The notes: generated by a model from the sequence alone, not told the origin. A DNA stretch of 14,968 nt from Trueperaceae bacterium (GCA_011390455.1 JAABSI010000072.1:1-14968); one strand, 5' to 3'; shown: positions 1 through 6,577, numbered from the stretch's first letter. Numbers and translations are program-made.

Positions 1-285
1 GACGCCGCCACCGCCGAGGCGCTCGCGGCGGAGCTCGTCGACGCGCGCCTCGCGGCGTGCGTGAACGTGCTGCCGCCGGCGGTCTCGGTCTACCGCTGGG
101 AGGGTTCGGTGGTGCGCGAGCCCGAGGTGGTGGCGGTGGCCAAGACCACCGCCGGGCGCCTCGCCGCGTTCGTCGCGATGGTCGAGGAGCGGCACCCGTA
201 CGACGTGCCGTGCGTCGTCGCCTACCCGGCGGCGGGCGGGTCGGCGGCGTACCTCGACTGGGTGCGCACCGAGGTCACGGGGTGA
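1..285 (+). CDS. cutA: Divalent-cation tolerance protein CutA, 3' part
   Basis: The window opens inside this reading frame and about 94 codons are visible up to a TGA stop. The translation carries the CutA1 signature: an LAACVNVLP stretch near the start, the SVYRWEG motif, a VAKTT strand, the HPYDVPC motif and a closing YLDWV helix. CutA proteins are small (about 100-115 residue), very stable cytoplasmic trimers with a ferredoxin-like fold. They were named for copper tolerance in E. coli, but their biochemical role is still unclear. Only about 10-20 N-terminal residues should lie before the window. The internal GTG at 61 falls within the conserved core, so it is not the start. The downstream J-domain gene is 77 bp away and appears to have its own promoter. 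Confidence 0.93.
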   Translation, partial: DAATAEALAAELVDARLAACVNVLPPAVSVYRWEGSVVREPEVVAVAKTTAGRLAAFVAMVEERHPYDVPCVVAYPAAGGSAAYLDWVRTEVTG

Positions 286-304
286 GGGCGCGGCTCGGCG
301 TGCG

Positions 305-322
305 CGTGGTCGGTCGACCACG
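305..322. repeat. Inverted repeat between cutA and the J-domain gene
   Basis: Perfect 8-bp arms (CGTGGTCG at 305-312 and CGACCACG at 315-322) are separated by 2 bp. The repeat lies 19 bp after the cutA stop and just upstream of the -35 position expected for the promoter at 349-354. It could be an operator for the J-domain gene or, folded as RNA with a 4-nt loop, a weak terminator for cutA. No T-tract follows, which favours a DNA-level site. The function is inferred. Confidence 0.4.
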
Positions 323-348
323 GCTCGGTCTCGATGCGCGCGCTCGGG

Positions 349-354
349 TAGCCT
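349..354 (+). promoter_or_regulatory. -10-like box TAGCCT for a near-leaderless transcript
   Basis: TAGCCT matches the actinobacterial TAnnnT -10 pattern and ends 8 nt before the ATG at 363. Transcription would then begin at or within about 2 nt of the start codon. There is no purine-rich Shine-Dalgarno sequence upstream of the ATG, as expected for a leaderless gene. No convincing -35 element is visible. Confidence 0.4.
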
Positions 355-362
355 GATCGCCG

Positions 363-866
363 ATGGCCTTCTTGGTCTTGCTCCTCCTCGGCCTGTTCGT
401 CTGGTGGGCGCTCGGCGGCCTGCGCCTCCCGGGGCCCGTCCGGGACGACCCGCCGGTCGGGCGCGCGGCCGACGACGCGCCGCCGCGCGGCGGCGCCCCG
501 CTGGCCGACCTTCGCGCCGCCCGTGCGGCAGGCGCCCGGGAAGGCTTCCAAGCCGGGCTGAAGCAGGGGCGCGCGGAGGGGTACGCCGAAGCGATGCGCC
601 AGGCGCAGGCACCGGGTCGCGGGCGCGGATCGGAGGCCGCGGCGTCGACGTCGGCGGCGCGGCCGCGCACCCGCGCCGAGGCGCTGCGCGTCCTCGACCT
701 CCCCGACGCGGCGACGCTCGAACAGGTCGAGGAGCGCTACCGACAACTGCGCCGGGCCGCCCACCCCGACAACTTCCCGCGCACGAAGTACCCGCGCGCC
801 TTCACCGAGCTGGCCGAAGCCGAGTTCAAGCGCCTGGGGGAGGCGCGCGACGTGCTCGTGCGCTGA
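363..866 (+). CDS. Membrane-anchored protein with C-terminal J domain
   Basis: This 167-residue protein starts with a hydrophobic segment (about residues 2-20), followed by a Pro/Arg/Ala-rich linker. Residues 58-82 form a short Gly/Gln/Ala-rich charged helix, and a J domain occupies about 104-166. The J domain shows an EALRVLDL helix I, a VEERYRQLRR helix II, the diagnostic HPD triad at 134-136, and a helix III/IV region ending in EARDVL. J domains stimulate Hsp70 (DnaK) ATPase activity, so this is probably a membrane-tethered co-chaperone facing the cytoplasm. It has no G/F region, zinc-finger or substrate-binding domain, which makes it a class C (type III) J protein. The ATG start is supported by the hydrophobic N-terminus and the TAGCCT box 8 nt upstream. 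The gene converges on fdhD with only 9 bp between the stop codons. Client and partner are unknown. Confidence 0.75.
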   Translation: MAFLVLLLLGLFVWWALGGLRLPGPVRDDPPVGRAADDAPPRGGAPLADLRAARAAGAREGFQAGLKQGRAEGYAEAMRQAQAPGRGRGSEAAASTSAARPRTRAEALRVLDLPDAATLEQVEERYRQLRRAAHPDNFPRTKYPRAFTELAEAEFKRLGEARDVLVR

Positions 867-882
867 GGGTTCGCCTCAAGCG
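861..882. repeat. Hairpin spanning two convergent stop codons
   Basis: TGAGG (864-868) pairs with CCTCA (874-878) across a 5-nt loop. CGC (861-863) pairs with GCG (880-882) after a bulged A. The stem contains both the TGA of the J-domain gene and the TGA of fdhD on the other strand. It could act as a weak two-way terminator, although neither side has a T-tract. The structure is seen in the sequence; the role is inferred and weak. Confidence 0.25.
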
Positions 883-1730
883 GGCGCCACGACCCGCTGC
901 GCGCCCGCGTAGACGGTGCAGCCGCCGCCCCGCACGAAGCCGGCGAGCGTCACCCCGAAGCGGCGCGCCACCTCGATCGCCAGGCTCGAGGGCGCCGACA
1001 CCGCCGCGAACACCGTGAAGCGCCCCGCCACCGCCTTCTGCAGCAGCTCGTACGAGGCGCGGCCGCTGACGCAGGCGAGCCCGCCCTCGAGGTCGACGCC
1101 CTCGAGGAGGGCCCAACCGAGCAGCTTGTCGAAGGCGTTGTGCCGCCCCACGTCCTCGCGCACCGCCAGCACCCGCCCGTCGGGGGCGAAGGCGCCGGCG
1201 GCGTGGAGGCCTCCCGTGGCATCGAAGAGCGCCTGGCCGGCGCGAAGCGCGTCCGGGAGCGCCAGCAACGTCTCCAGCGGCACCTCGGGGCCCGCCGGCA
1301 GCGGGCCGTCGCAGCGCACCTCGAGCGCGTCCAGGTGCGCCTTGCCGCAGACGCCGCAGGCCGAGTGCACGGTGAAGTGCCGTTCGAGCTTCTCGAGCTC
1401 GGGGAGCGCGGTGCCGCGCACGTGCACGTGCACCACGTTGTAGCGCTGCTCGGGCGGCACGTCGGTGCAGTAGCGGATGGCGATCAGCTGGTCGCGGGTG
1501 CGCAGCAGCCCCTCGGCGAAGAGGAAGCCGGCGGCCAGCTCGAAGTCGTGCCCGGGGGTGCGCAGCGTGATGGCGACGTCGGCGCGCGGTCCGTCGGCGC
1601 CGGGCGGGCCGGCGACCAGCCGGATCTGCAGCGGCTCCTCGCCGACCACCCGATCGACGCGGCCGGCGCCGACCCGGTCGCCGTAGCGCACCACCGGCAC
1701 CCGCACGCTCGGACCGGGGCGGCGGGTCAC
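876..1730 (-). CDS. fdhD: Formate dehydrogenase accessory sulfurtransferase FdhD
   Basis: FdhD passes sulfur from a cysteine desulfurase (IscS) to the bis-MGD molybdenum cofactor of formate dehydrogenases, a step needed for their activity. It acts in the cytoplasm. The 284-residue product has the family landmarks: EEPLQIR near the N-terminus, TPGHDFELAAGFLFAEGL, the catalytic CGVCGK loop (C125 and C128 from the chosen start), the REDVGRHNAFDKLLG motif, and a VSGRASYEL stretch before the C-terminal domain. The start is placed at the GTG at 1730, 7 nt past the stop of the upstream oxidoreductase gene. This gives a length close to the 277 residues of the E. coli protein. The frame stays open to an ATG at 1799, but that extension is Arg/Pro-rich and lies inside the upstream gene, so it was not used. 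The tight spacing implies co-transcription with the oxidoreductase at 1738-4032, its likely client. Confidence 0.93.
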   Translation of the reverse strand: MTRRPGPSVRVPVVRYGDRVGAGRVDRVVGEEPLQIRLVAGPPGADGPRADVAITLRTPGHDFELAAGFLFAEGLLRTRDQLIAIRYCTDVPPEQRYNVVHVHVRGTALPELEKLERHFTVHSACGVCGKAHLDALEVRCDGPLPAGPEVPLETLLALPDALRAGQALFDATGGLHAAGAFAPDGRVLAVREDVGRHNAFDKLLGWALLEGVDLEGGLACVSGRASYELLQKAVAGRFTVFAAVSAPSSLAIEVARRFGVTLAGFVRGGGCTVYAGAQRVVAPA

Positions 1731-1737
1731 GCGCGGG

Positions 1738-4032
1738 TCACGGGCGCGGCGTGGCCGCTTCCGGGGCGTCCTCGGCGCGGGCGCGCCGCACCCGCGCATG
1801 GCCCCCCTTGTAGGCGGGGATGCCGGACTCCGGCGAGCGCTCGGCGGGGTCGAGCAGCACGTTCGCCTCGGGCCAGTGCACCTGCACCGCGCCCGCGCTC
1901 ATCGCGACCGGCGCCGCGCGCCCGAGCAGCCGGCCGCGCTCGTTCTCGACCACCACCGGGTCGCCGGCCGCGAGGCCGAGGCGCTCGGCGTCGGCGTGGG
2001 CGATGAGCACCGCGTCGCGGGCGAAGCCGCCGAGCGGGTCGACGTCCTCGTGCACCATCGAGTTGAACTGCTTGCCGCGCCGGGTGACCACGACGAAGGC
2101 GTCCGGATCGGTGGTCGTGGCGCGCACTTTCGGCCCCTCCGGGTGGAAACGGGCGCGGCCGTCCGCGGTGGGGAAGACGCCCCCGGCGCACAGGTGCGGG
2201 CCGCCGTACTGCACCTGGTCGCCCTTGGCGGCGAGGCCCTCGATGCCGGCGTACATCGGCACCACCCGCGCGATCTCGGCGCGCACCGCGGCGGTGTCGG
2301 GCCACGCGAGGTCGGCGGCGCGCTCGGGGCGGGCGCGCGCGACGGCCTCGGCCAGCACCCGCCATTCCGGGCGCGCCTCGGGGATGCGCGGCCCGGGGAT
2401 CTCCGGGCTGAAGACGATGCGGCGCTCGGTGGTCGTCTCGGTCACGCCGCCGGGCACCTCGTAGCGGGTGGTGGCCGGCAGGAGCAGCACGGCGTCGGCG
2501 GGGTCGAGGAGCATCTGGCTGCTGGTGGTGATGTCGAGATGCACCCGCAACGGGATGCGCCCGAGCGTGGCGTCCACGCCGCGCGGGTCGGGCATCACCT
2601 CGCGGAAGTTCCCGCCCACCGCCAGGAGCACGTCGATCTGCCCGTCCCCGGCGGCCTCGAGCATCTCGGGGGTGGTGCGCCCCGGGCGGGTCGGCAGCGC
2701 GAAGCCCCAGGCCGCCTCGAGCGCGGCGACCGCTTCGGCGTCGTCGATCGCGTCGCCGCCGGGGAGCGCCGTCGCGTACGCGCCCATCTCGGCGCCGCCC
2801 TGCACGCCGGAGTGGCCGCGGATGGGCATGAGGCCGCAGCCGTCGCGGCCGACGAAGCCGCGCGCGAGCGCCAGGTCGACGAGCGCCCGCACCGCGTCCT
2901 CCCCCGAGCCGGACTGGGTCACGCCCATGCCCCAGACGAACACCGCGCGCTCGGCGCCGGCGAGCAGGTCGGCGTAGCGCTCCATCTCGGCGCGCGGCAC
3001 GCCCGCGGCGGCCTCGAGGTCGACCCAGTCGGTGCCCTCCAGGACGGCCGCCACGGCCTCGAAGCCGGTGGTGTGGGCATCGACGAAGGCGCGGTCGACG
3101 CCGCCGCGCTCGATGAGCGCCTTGAGGGTGCCGCGCAGGAAGGCGAGGTCGCCGCCGGCGGAAACCTGCACGAAGCGGTCGGTGATGGTGGTGCCGAAGA
3201 GCGCGCTCTCGACGTCGCTCGGCACCCAGTAGGCGTCCATCCCCGGCTCCAGGAAGGGGCCCACGGTGACGACCTGGGTGCCCGCCTTCTTCGCGTGGTA
3301 GAGGTACTTCATCACCACCGGCTGGTTCTTGGCGACGTTCGATCCGATGAAGGTGACCACGTCGGTCCCGATCAGGTCGGGGTAGCTGCACGTGGTGGCG
3401 CCCACCCCGAGCGCCGCCTTGAGCGCGACCGTGCTCGGCGCGTGGCAGACGCGCGCGGCGTTGTCGACGTTGTGGGTGCCGAGCGCGCGCATCGCCTTCT
3501 GGGCGACGTAGTAGGTCTCGTTCGCGGTCCCGCGGCTGGTGAGGTAGAGGTAGGTGCGGTCGGGGTCGGTGGCGGCGAGGCGCTCCACGATCAGGTCCAT
3601 CGCCGTGTCCCACGAGACGGGCGTGAAGCCTGGCTCGCCGCGGCGGCGCAGCAGCGGTACGGGCAGGCGTCCGAGGTCGCGCAGCTCGCGCGACGACATC
3701 GCCCGCAGCGCCGCGACGTCGCGGAAGCGCGCCGGGTCGGCGGCCGGCATCGTGTTCAGCCGCAGCAGCCGCAGCCGCACGTTGCACAGGTGCACGCCGT
3801 CGACGGTCCAGTCCTTCAGGCCGTTCGTGCCCAGCGCGCAGCCGTCGCAGACGCCGTCGTTGAGGATCCGCCAGGCGTACCCGGCCTGGTCGCGGTTGGT
3901 CCAGGCGGCGCGCGCGACCTCGCCGAAGTTCTCGAGATGGGTCAGCGGCACCCGGGTGGCCCAGGTGGCCGGGTTCCAGCCCGCTTCGGGCATGCGCACG
4001 GCGCGTTTCGGACGGCTCTTCAGGATCCCCAA
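1738..4032 (-). CDS. FdhF/YdeP-type molybdopterin oxidoreductase (formate dehydrogenase alpha-like)
   Basis: This is a 764-residue catalytic subunit of the DMSO-reductase superfamily. An N-terminal Cys cluster (CDGC at 62-65, third Cys at 83) is followed by the Mo-binding region with the ARVCHAPS motif. There C196 takes the place of the selenocysteine of FdhF and is followed by His. Next come WGMGVTQSGSG and RGHSGVQGGAEMG cofactor-binding loops, and from about residue 640 the dinucleotide-binding domain (KQFNSMV and HADAERLGLAAGDPV). No Tat signal is seen, so a cytoplasmic location is likely. The family is usually annotated as FdhF/YdeP oxidoreductase; the physiological substrate is often unproven, though fdhD next door supports formate. 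No Fe-S, NAD or cytochrome partner subunit lies nearby. The start is a TTG, chosen because AAGGGAG (4040-4046) sits 7 nt upstream; the next candidate, an ATG, is residue 14. Only three Cys are seen in the N-terminal cluster, in a C-x2-C-x17-C pattern. Confidence 0.88.
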   Translation of the reverse strand: MGILKSRPKRAVRMPEAGWNPATWATRVPLTHLENFGEVARAAWTNRDQAGYAWRILNDGVCDGCALGTNGLKDWTVDGVHLCNVRLRLLRLNTMPAADPARFRDVAALRAMSSRELRDLGRLPVPLLRRRGEPGFTPVSWDTAMDLIVERLAATDPDRTYLYLTSRGTANETYYVAQKAMRALGTHNVDNAARVCHAPSTVALKAALGVGATTCSYPDLIGTDVVTFIGSNVAKNQPVVMKYLYHAKKAGTQVVTVGPFLEPGMDAYWVPSDVESALFGTTITDRFVQVSAGGDLAFLRGTLKALIERGGVDRAFVDAHTTGFEAVAAVLEGTDWVDLEAAAGVPRAEMERYADLLAGAERAVFVWGMGVTQSGSGEDAVRALVDLALARGFVGRDGCGLMPIRGHSGVQGGAEMGAYATALPGGDAIDDAEAVAALEAAWGFALPTRPGRTTPEMLEAAGDGQIDVLLAVGGNFREVMPDPRGVDATLGRIPLRVHLDITTSSQMLLDPADAVLLLPATTRYEVPGGVTETTTERRIVFSPEIPGPRIPEARPEWRVLAEAVARARPERAADLAWPDTAAVRAEIARVVPMYAGIEGLAAKGDQVQYGGPHLCAGGVFPTADGRARFHPEGPKVRATTTDPDAFVVVTRRGKQFNSMVHEDVDPLGGFARDAVLIAHADAERLGLAAGDPVVVENERGRLLGRAAPVAMSAGAVQVHWPEANVLLDPAERSPESGIPAYKGGHARVRRARAEDAPEAATPRP

Positions 4033-4039
4033 GGACCGA

Positions 4040-4046
4040 CTCCCTT
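4040..4046 (-). promoter_or_regulatory. Ribosome binding site supporting a TTG start
   Basis: On the minus strand this reads AAGGGAG, 7 nt before the TTG at 4032. It is one of the clearer Shine-Dalgarno sequences in the minus-strand block and decides the start of the molybdopterin oxidoreductase. Confidence 0.6.
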
Positions 4047-4056
4047 CGGTGGCGTG

Positions 4057-4071
4057 GGGCCATCATGGCCC
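4057..4071. repeat. 15-bp palindrome upstream of the oxidoreductase gene
   Basis: GGGCCAT and ATGGCCC are perfect 7-bp arms around a single central base (4064). The centre lies 32 nt upstream of the TTG start of the oxidoreductase. The one-base spacer makes an RNA hairpin poor, so a dimeric regulator site is a reasonable guess. A second inverted repeat (GCCCGC at 4077-4082, GCGGGC at 4091-4096) lies next to it on the mntP-like side and may help end that transcript. Confidence 0.35.
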
Positions 4072-4117
4072 GCGATGCCCGCGGCGTCGAGCGGGCCTGC
4101 ACCGGCGGCAGGTGCGG

Positions 4118-4669
4118 TCAGAACACGCCGAGCGCCACCGCCACGCCGATCGCCACGAGCACCAAGCCCGACGCGACCGTCGCCACCGTCTCGAGCGCGC
4201 GCCGCGACGCCCGGCCCAGGTGGAGGCCGGCGACGGAGAACACGACGGCCGCGAGGGCCATGGCGCCCGCCGCCTTCAGGGCGTCGACGTCGCCGAGCCC
4301 CAGGCTGAAGCCGACCACCACGTTGTCGACGGCGAGGCCGAAGGACAGCGCGATCAGACCCGTCCAGGTGGTCAGCTGGCGCGCCTCGCGCTGCGCGCGA
4401 CGGCGGCCGCGCAGCGGCGAGGTCGCCACCCAGATGCCGAGGCCGATGAGCAAGGCAGGGCCCAACCAGGCCGCGACGGCGCCGAGGACGCGCACCGCCT
4501 GACGCCCGAGCCAGATCCCGACCAGCGGGATCGTGAACTCCATGGCGCCGAACACGAGCGCCACCCGCGGCCAGCGTTTGGCCTGGCCCATCGCACCGAG
4601 GGCGAGGGCGGCCGCGAGGTTGTTCGCCCCGATCGCCAGCGCGAGCGCGAGCAGCTGAGCCGTGTCCAC
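4118..4669 (-). CDS. MntP-family (YebN-like) manganese efflux pump homologue
   Basis: This 183-residue, almost wholly hydrophobic protein has about six membrane segments arranged as two related halves, the layout of MntP (Pfam PF02659). Matching landmarks are the first-helix IGANNLAAALALG, the GAMEFTIPLVG helix with its conserved Glu, the GLAVDNVVVGFSLG helix with its conserved Asp, and a final GLVLVAIGVAVALG helix. E. coli MntP exports Mn2+ across the inner membrane. Here the first-helix Asp of E. coli MntP (D16) appears replaced by Asn, so metal specificity could differ. The start is GTG at 4669, the first possible start after an in-frame TAG 12 nt upstream. No clear Shine-Dalgarno is seen. 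The gap to gntK is only 67 bp, too short for a full yybP-ykoY manganese riboswitch, and none is recognised. A different small-ion exporter of the same fold remains possible. Confidence 0.72.
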   Translation of the reverse strand: MDTAQLLALALAIGANNLAAALALGAMGQAKRWPRVALVFGAMEFTIPLVGIWLGRQAVRVLGAVAAWLGPALLIGLGIWVATSPLRGRRRAQREARQLTTWTGLIALSFGLAVDNVVVGFSLGLGDVDALKAAGAMALAAVVFSVAGLHLGRASRRALETVATVASGLVLVAIGVAVALGVF

Positions 4670-4691
4670 GGAGTCGGTCTACCACGGCGGT

Positions 4692-4707
4692 CCTGCGCGC
4701 GCGCAGG
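4692..4707. repeat. 16-bp GC palindrome between gntK and the mntP-like gene
   Basis: CCTGCGCG followed by CGCGCAGG is a perfect palindrome. It lies 23-38 nt upstream of the GTG start of the mntP-like gene and 30 bp past the gntK stop. It may be an operator for the mntP-like gene or the stem of a T-less terminator for the larA-gntK transcript. The symmetry is seen directly; the role is a guess. Confidence 0.35.
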
Positions 4708-4736
4708 GCTGGGCGGCGCCCCGATGGCGCGCGCGG

Positions 4737-5312
4737 TCAGCCGTCCGTCGGCGCCTCGCGCTCGGTCCCCGCCGCACGGTCGCTCGCGGTCAGCTGCAGG
4801 TCCTGCACGATGTGCGCGACGAGCGCCTCGGGCGGGGCATCGACCGTGAGCACGCGTGCCCGCTCGTCGGGCACCGGCAGCTCGAGCGCCGCGAGTTGGC
4901 TGCGCAGCAGGCGCGGGTCGAAGAAGTGGCCGGTGCGCTCCGCGATGCGCTCGGCGAGCAGGGTCTCGTCGCCGGTCAGCAGCACCACCGCCACGTGCGG
5001 CAACCCGTCGGTCAGGACCGCCCGATAGCGACGCTTGAGCGCGCTGCACGACATCACCACCGGCGAGCCGATGCGGTCGTGTCGTTCCAGCTCGGCGCGC
5101 AGCGAGGCGAGCCAGGGGGCGCGGTCGTCGTCGTCGAGCGGCTCGCCGCGCGCCATCTTCGCCACGTTCGCCGGTGGGTGGTGGTCGTCGGCCTCGACGT
5201 AGGGCCAACCGAGCCGCGCTGCGAGCAGCCGCCCGACGGTGCTCTTGCCGCTGCCCGACACGCCGGCCACGACGACCGCGCGGACCGGCTCGTCCGTGGC
5301 CCGACCGCTCAC
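4737..5312 (-). CDS. gntK: Gluconokinase (GntK/IdnK family)
   Basis: Gluconokinase phosphorylates D-gluconate with ATP to 6-phospho-D-gluconate, which enters the pentose phosphate or Entner-Doudoroff pathway. The 191-residue product has a Walker A loop GVSGSGKS (17-24) and the family-specific block EADDHHPPANVAKMARGEPL (40-59) followed by DDDDRAPWL. It also has the SCSALKRRYR segment and the lid region GHFFDPRLLRSQLAALE. Its length is close to the 175 residues of E. coli GntK, plus a short polar C-terminal tail. The start is GTG at 5312, whose bases overlap the TGA of the upstream larA-like gene (GTGA), a typical translational-coupling arrangement. That overlap sets the start and implies both proteins are made from one mRNA. 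Confidence 0.92.
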   Translation of the reverse strand: MSGRATDEPVRAVVVAGVSGSGKSTVGRLLAARLGWPYVEADDHHPPANVAKMARGEPLDDDDRAPWLASLRAELERHDRIGSPVVMSCSALKRRYRAVLTDGLPHVAVVLLTGDETLLAERIAERTGHFFDPRLLRSQLAALELPVPDERARVLTVDAPPEALVAHIVQDLQLTASDRAAGTEREAPTDG

Positions 5313-6577
5313 GGGTTGGGGCCCCGCGCCTTGTACAGCACCTCACCGGCCTTGGGCACGTAGAGGACCCCCTCGTCCTCGCGGTCCGCGTAGTCGCGCG
5401 GGTCGATGGCGTCGGGGTCGAGGTAGCCGAGCGACAGCGCCGCGCACACCTCCTCGGGGACGCGGCTCGCGAGCGTCACCGTGGCCCGCGGCCGCTCCAC
5501 GCCGTCGACGTAGTCGCCGTCGCCGCGCACGTGCGTCGAGTGCGCGAGCACCCCCAGCGGCACGTGCGCGAAGCGCTCCCATTGGGCCAAGAAGTACGGG
5601 AGCACGTGGTACCCGATCTCCCGGATCCAGCGCCCGTGGACGAAGCTGACCTCGGAGAGGTGCGGCGCGTGGATGATCAGTTCCCCGCCCGCCGCCAGGG
5701 CGGGCTCGAGCTTGTACATCGCCTTGCCGGCGGTCCACAGCTCGTCGTACATCGGCGGCGCGACGCTCAGCACCCGGTGGAAGGGGCGCTCGACCCAGCG
5801 CACGTGCAGGCGGCTCGAGAGCTCCGCGGCCGCGGCCCACGCCTCGAGCGGGGCGCCCACGAAGAGCCCGGCGGTCTCGCCGCCGTCGATCACCAAGGCC
5901 GCCACCGTGGTGGGGGTCGGCACCAGCTCGAAGGCGGCGTTCAGCAGCGCGCGCACCGGCGTGTCGGCGACGCCGATCGTCCGTCGCACCCCAGCCAGCG
6001 CCCCCAGCCAGTGGGTGACGTTGATCATGTCGCCGTCGCTGACGCCGGGGAAGAAGTACTTGACGCCGCCCGAGTAGCCCACCACCTCGTGGGGGAAGGT
6101 CGGCCCGAGGACGATCGCGTGGTCGTGCTCGAGCACCGCGCGGTTGACGCGCACGTCGACGTCGCCGCCGAGCGTGGGGTGCCAGTGCGCACCGGCGATC
6201 GCCTGGATGCGCGCTTGGGGTAGCACGCCGATCGAGACGAGCGCGTCGGGGTCCTGCCAGCCGTGGTTGACCACGCGCACGTGCCCGAAGCGGCCGGCGC
6301 GCTCCTCCGCGGTGACGCCGACGAGCCGGTTCAGGCGCGCCTCCGTGAGCGGCGGGTGCGTGCCCAACGCCACCATGAAGGTAATCGAGGCGGCCTCGGC
6401 GAGCGCCTCGACCATCGAGCGGAACAGGCTCGGCAACGGCAGGCTGCGGGTGTGGTCGGGGATCAGCACCAGCACGCGTTCGCCCGCGTGGCGGCCGGCG
6501 AACGCCTCCTGCAAGGCCGCGTGCGTCTCGTCGTGCGCGAGCGTCGCGCCGACCTCGGCGACGCGTTGGACGCGCAT
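5309..6577 (-). CDS. LarA-family nickel-pincer (NPN) racemase/epimerase homologue
   Basis: The 422-residue product matches the length and fold layout of LarA lactate racemase. LarA moves hydride at C2 of 2-hydroxyacids using a nickel-pincer nucleotide bound through a lysine. Visible active-site motifs are PDHTR (40-44), GTHPPL with H74, FPH with H163, GYSGGVKYFFPG with K173 (the pincer-lysine position) and VTHWLG with H189. K285 in the AGKAMYK segment is a likely match to a second LarA lysine. The substrate cannot be read from sequence. LarA homologues are known that act on lactate, malate and other hydroxyacids, including D-gluconate, and the overlapping gluconokinase gene points to a sugar acid. 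The larB, larC and larE cofactor genes are not in the window. The start is ATG at 6577 with AAGGG 8 nt upstream; an in-frame extension to 6721 is Arg-rich and was rejected. A 21-codon leader ORF ends on this start codon. Confidence 0.85.
   Translation of the reverse strand: MRVQRVAEVGATLAHDETHAALQEAFAGRHAGERVLVLIPDHTRSLPLPSLFRSMVEALAEAASITFMVALGTHPPLTEARLNRLVGVTAEERAGRFGHVRVVNHGWQDPDALVSIGVLPQARIQAIAGAHWHPTLGGDVDVRVNRAVLEHDHAIVLGPTFPHEVVGYSGGVKYFFPGVSDGDMINVTHWLGALAGVRRTIGVADTPVRALLNAAFELVPTPTTVAALVIDGGETAGLFVGAPLEAWAAAAELSSRLHVRWVERPFHRVLSVAPPMYDELWTAGKAMYKLEPALAAGGELIIHAPHLSEVSFVHGRWIREIGYHVLPYFLAQWERFAHVPLGVLAHSTHVRGDGDYVDGVERPRATVTLASRVPEEVCAALSLGYLDPDAIDPRDYADREDEGVLYVPKAGEVLYKARGPNP

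Noticed and set aside
881..907. 7-bp inverted repeat (arms 881-887 and 901-907) as a terminator for the J-domain gene
   Set aside because: It lies inside the fdhD coding sequence, has a 13-nt loop and no T-tract. It is probably incidental in GC-rich code.
1731..1799. Longer fdhD starting at the ATG at 1799
   Set aside because: The extra 23 residues are Arg/Pro-rich and lie inside the upstream coding region. The GTG at 1730 gives the normal FdhD length.
1798..4308. 836-codon open frame on the plus strand opposite the molybdopterin oxidoreductase
   Set aside because: The composition is low-complexity (His, Gly, Ala, Arg) and the opposite strand encodes a clear family member with motifs throughout.
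4670..4736. yybP-ykoY manganese riboswitch upstream of the mntP-like gene
   Set aside because: The gap is only 67 bp and no conserved riboswitch core is visible, only a GC palindrome.
4118..6577. One functional pathway linking the larA-like gene, gntK, the mntP-like gene and the oxidoreductase
   Set aside because: Only larA-gntK and oxidoreductase-fdhD are tightly linked. The gaps of 67 and 85 bp with palindromes do not support a single pathway.
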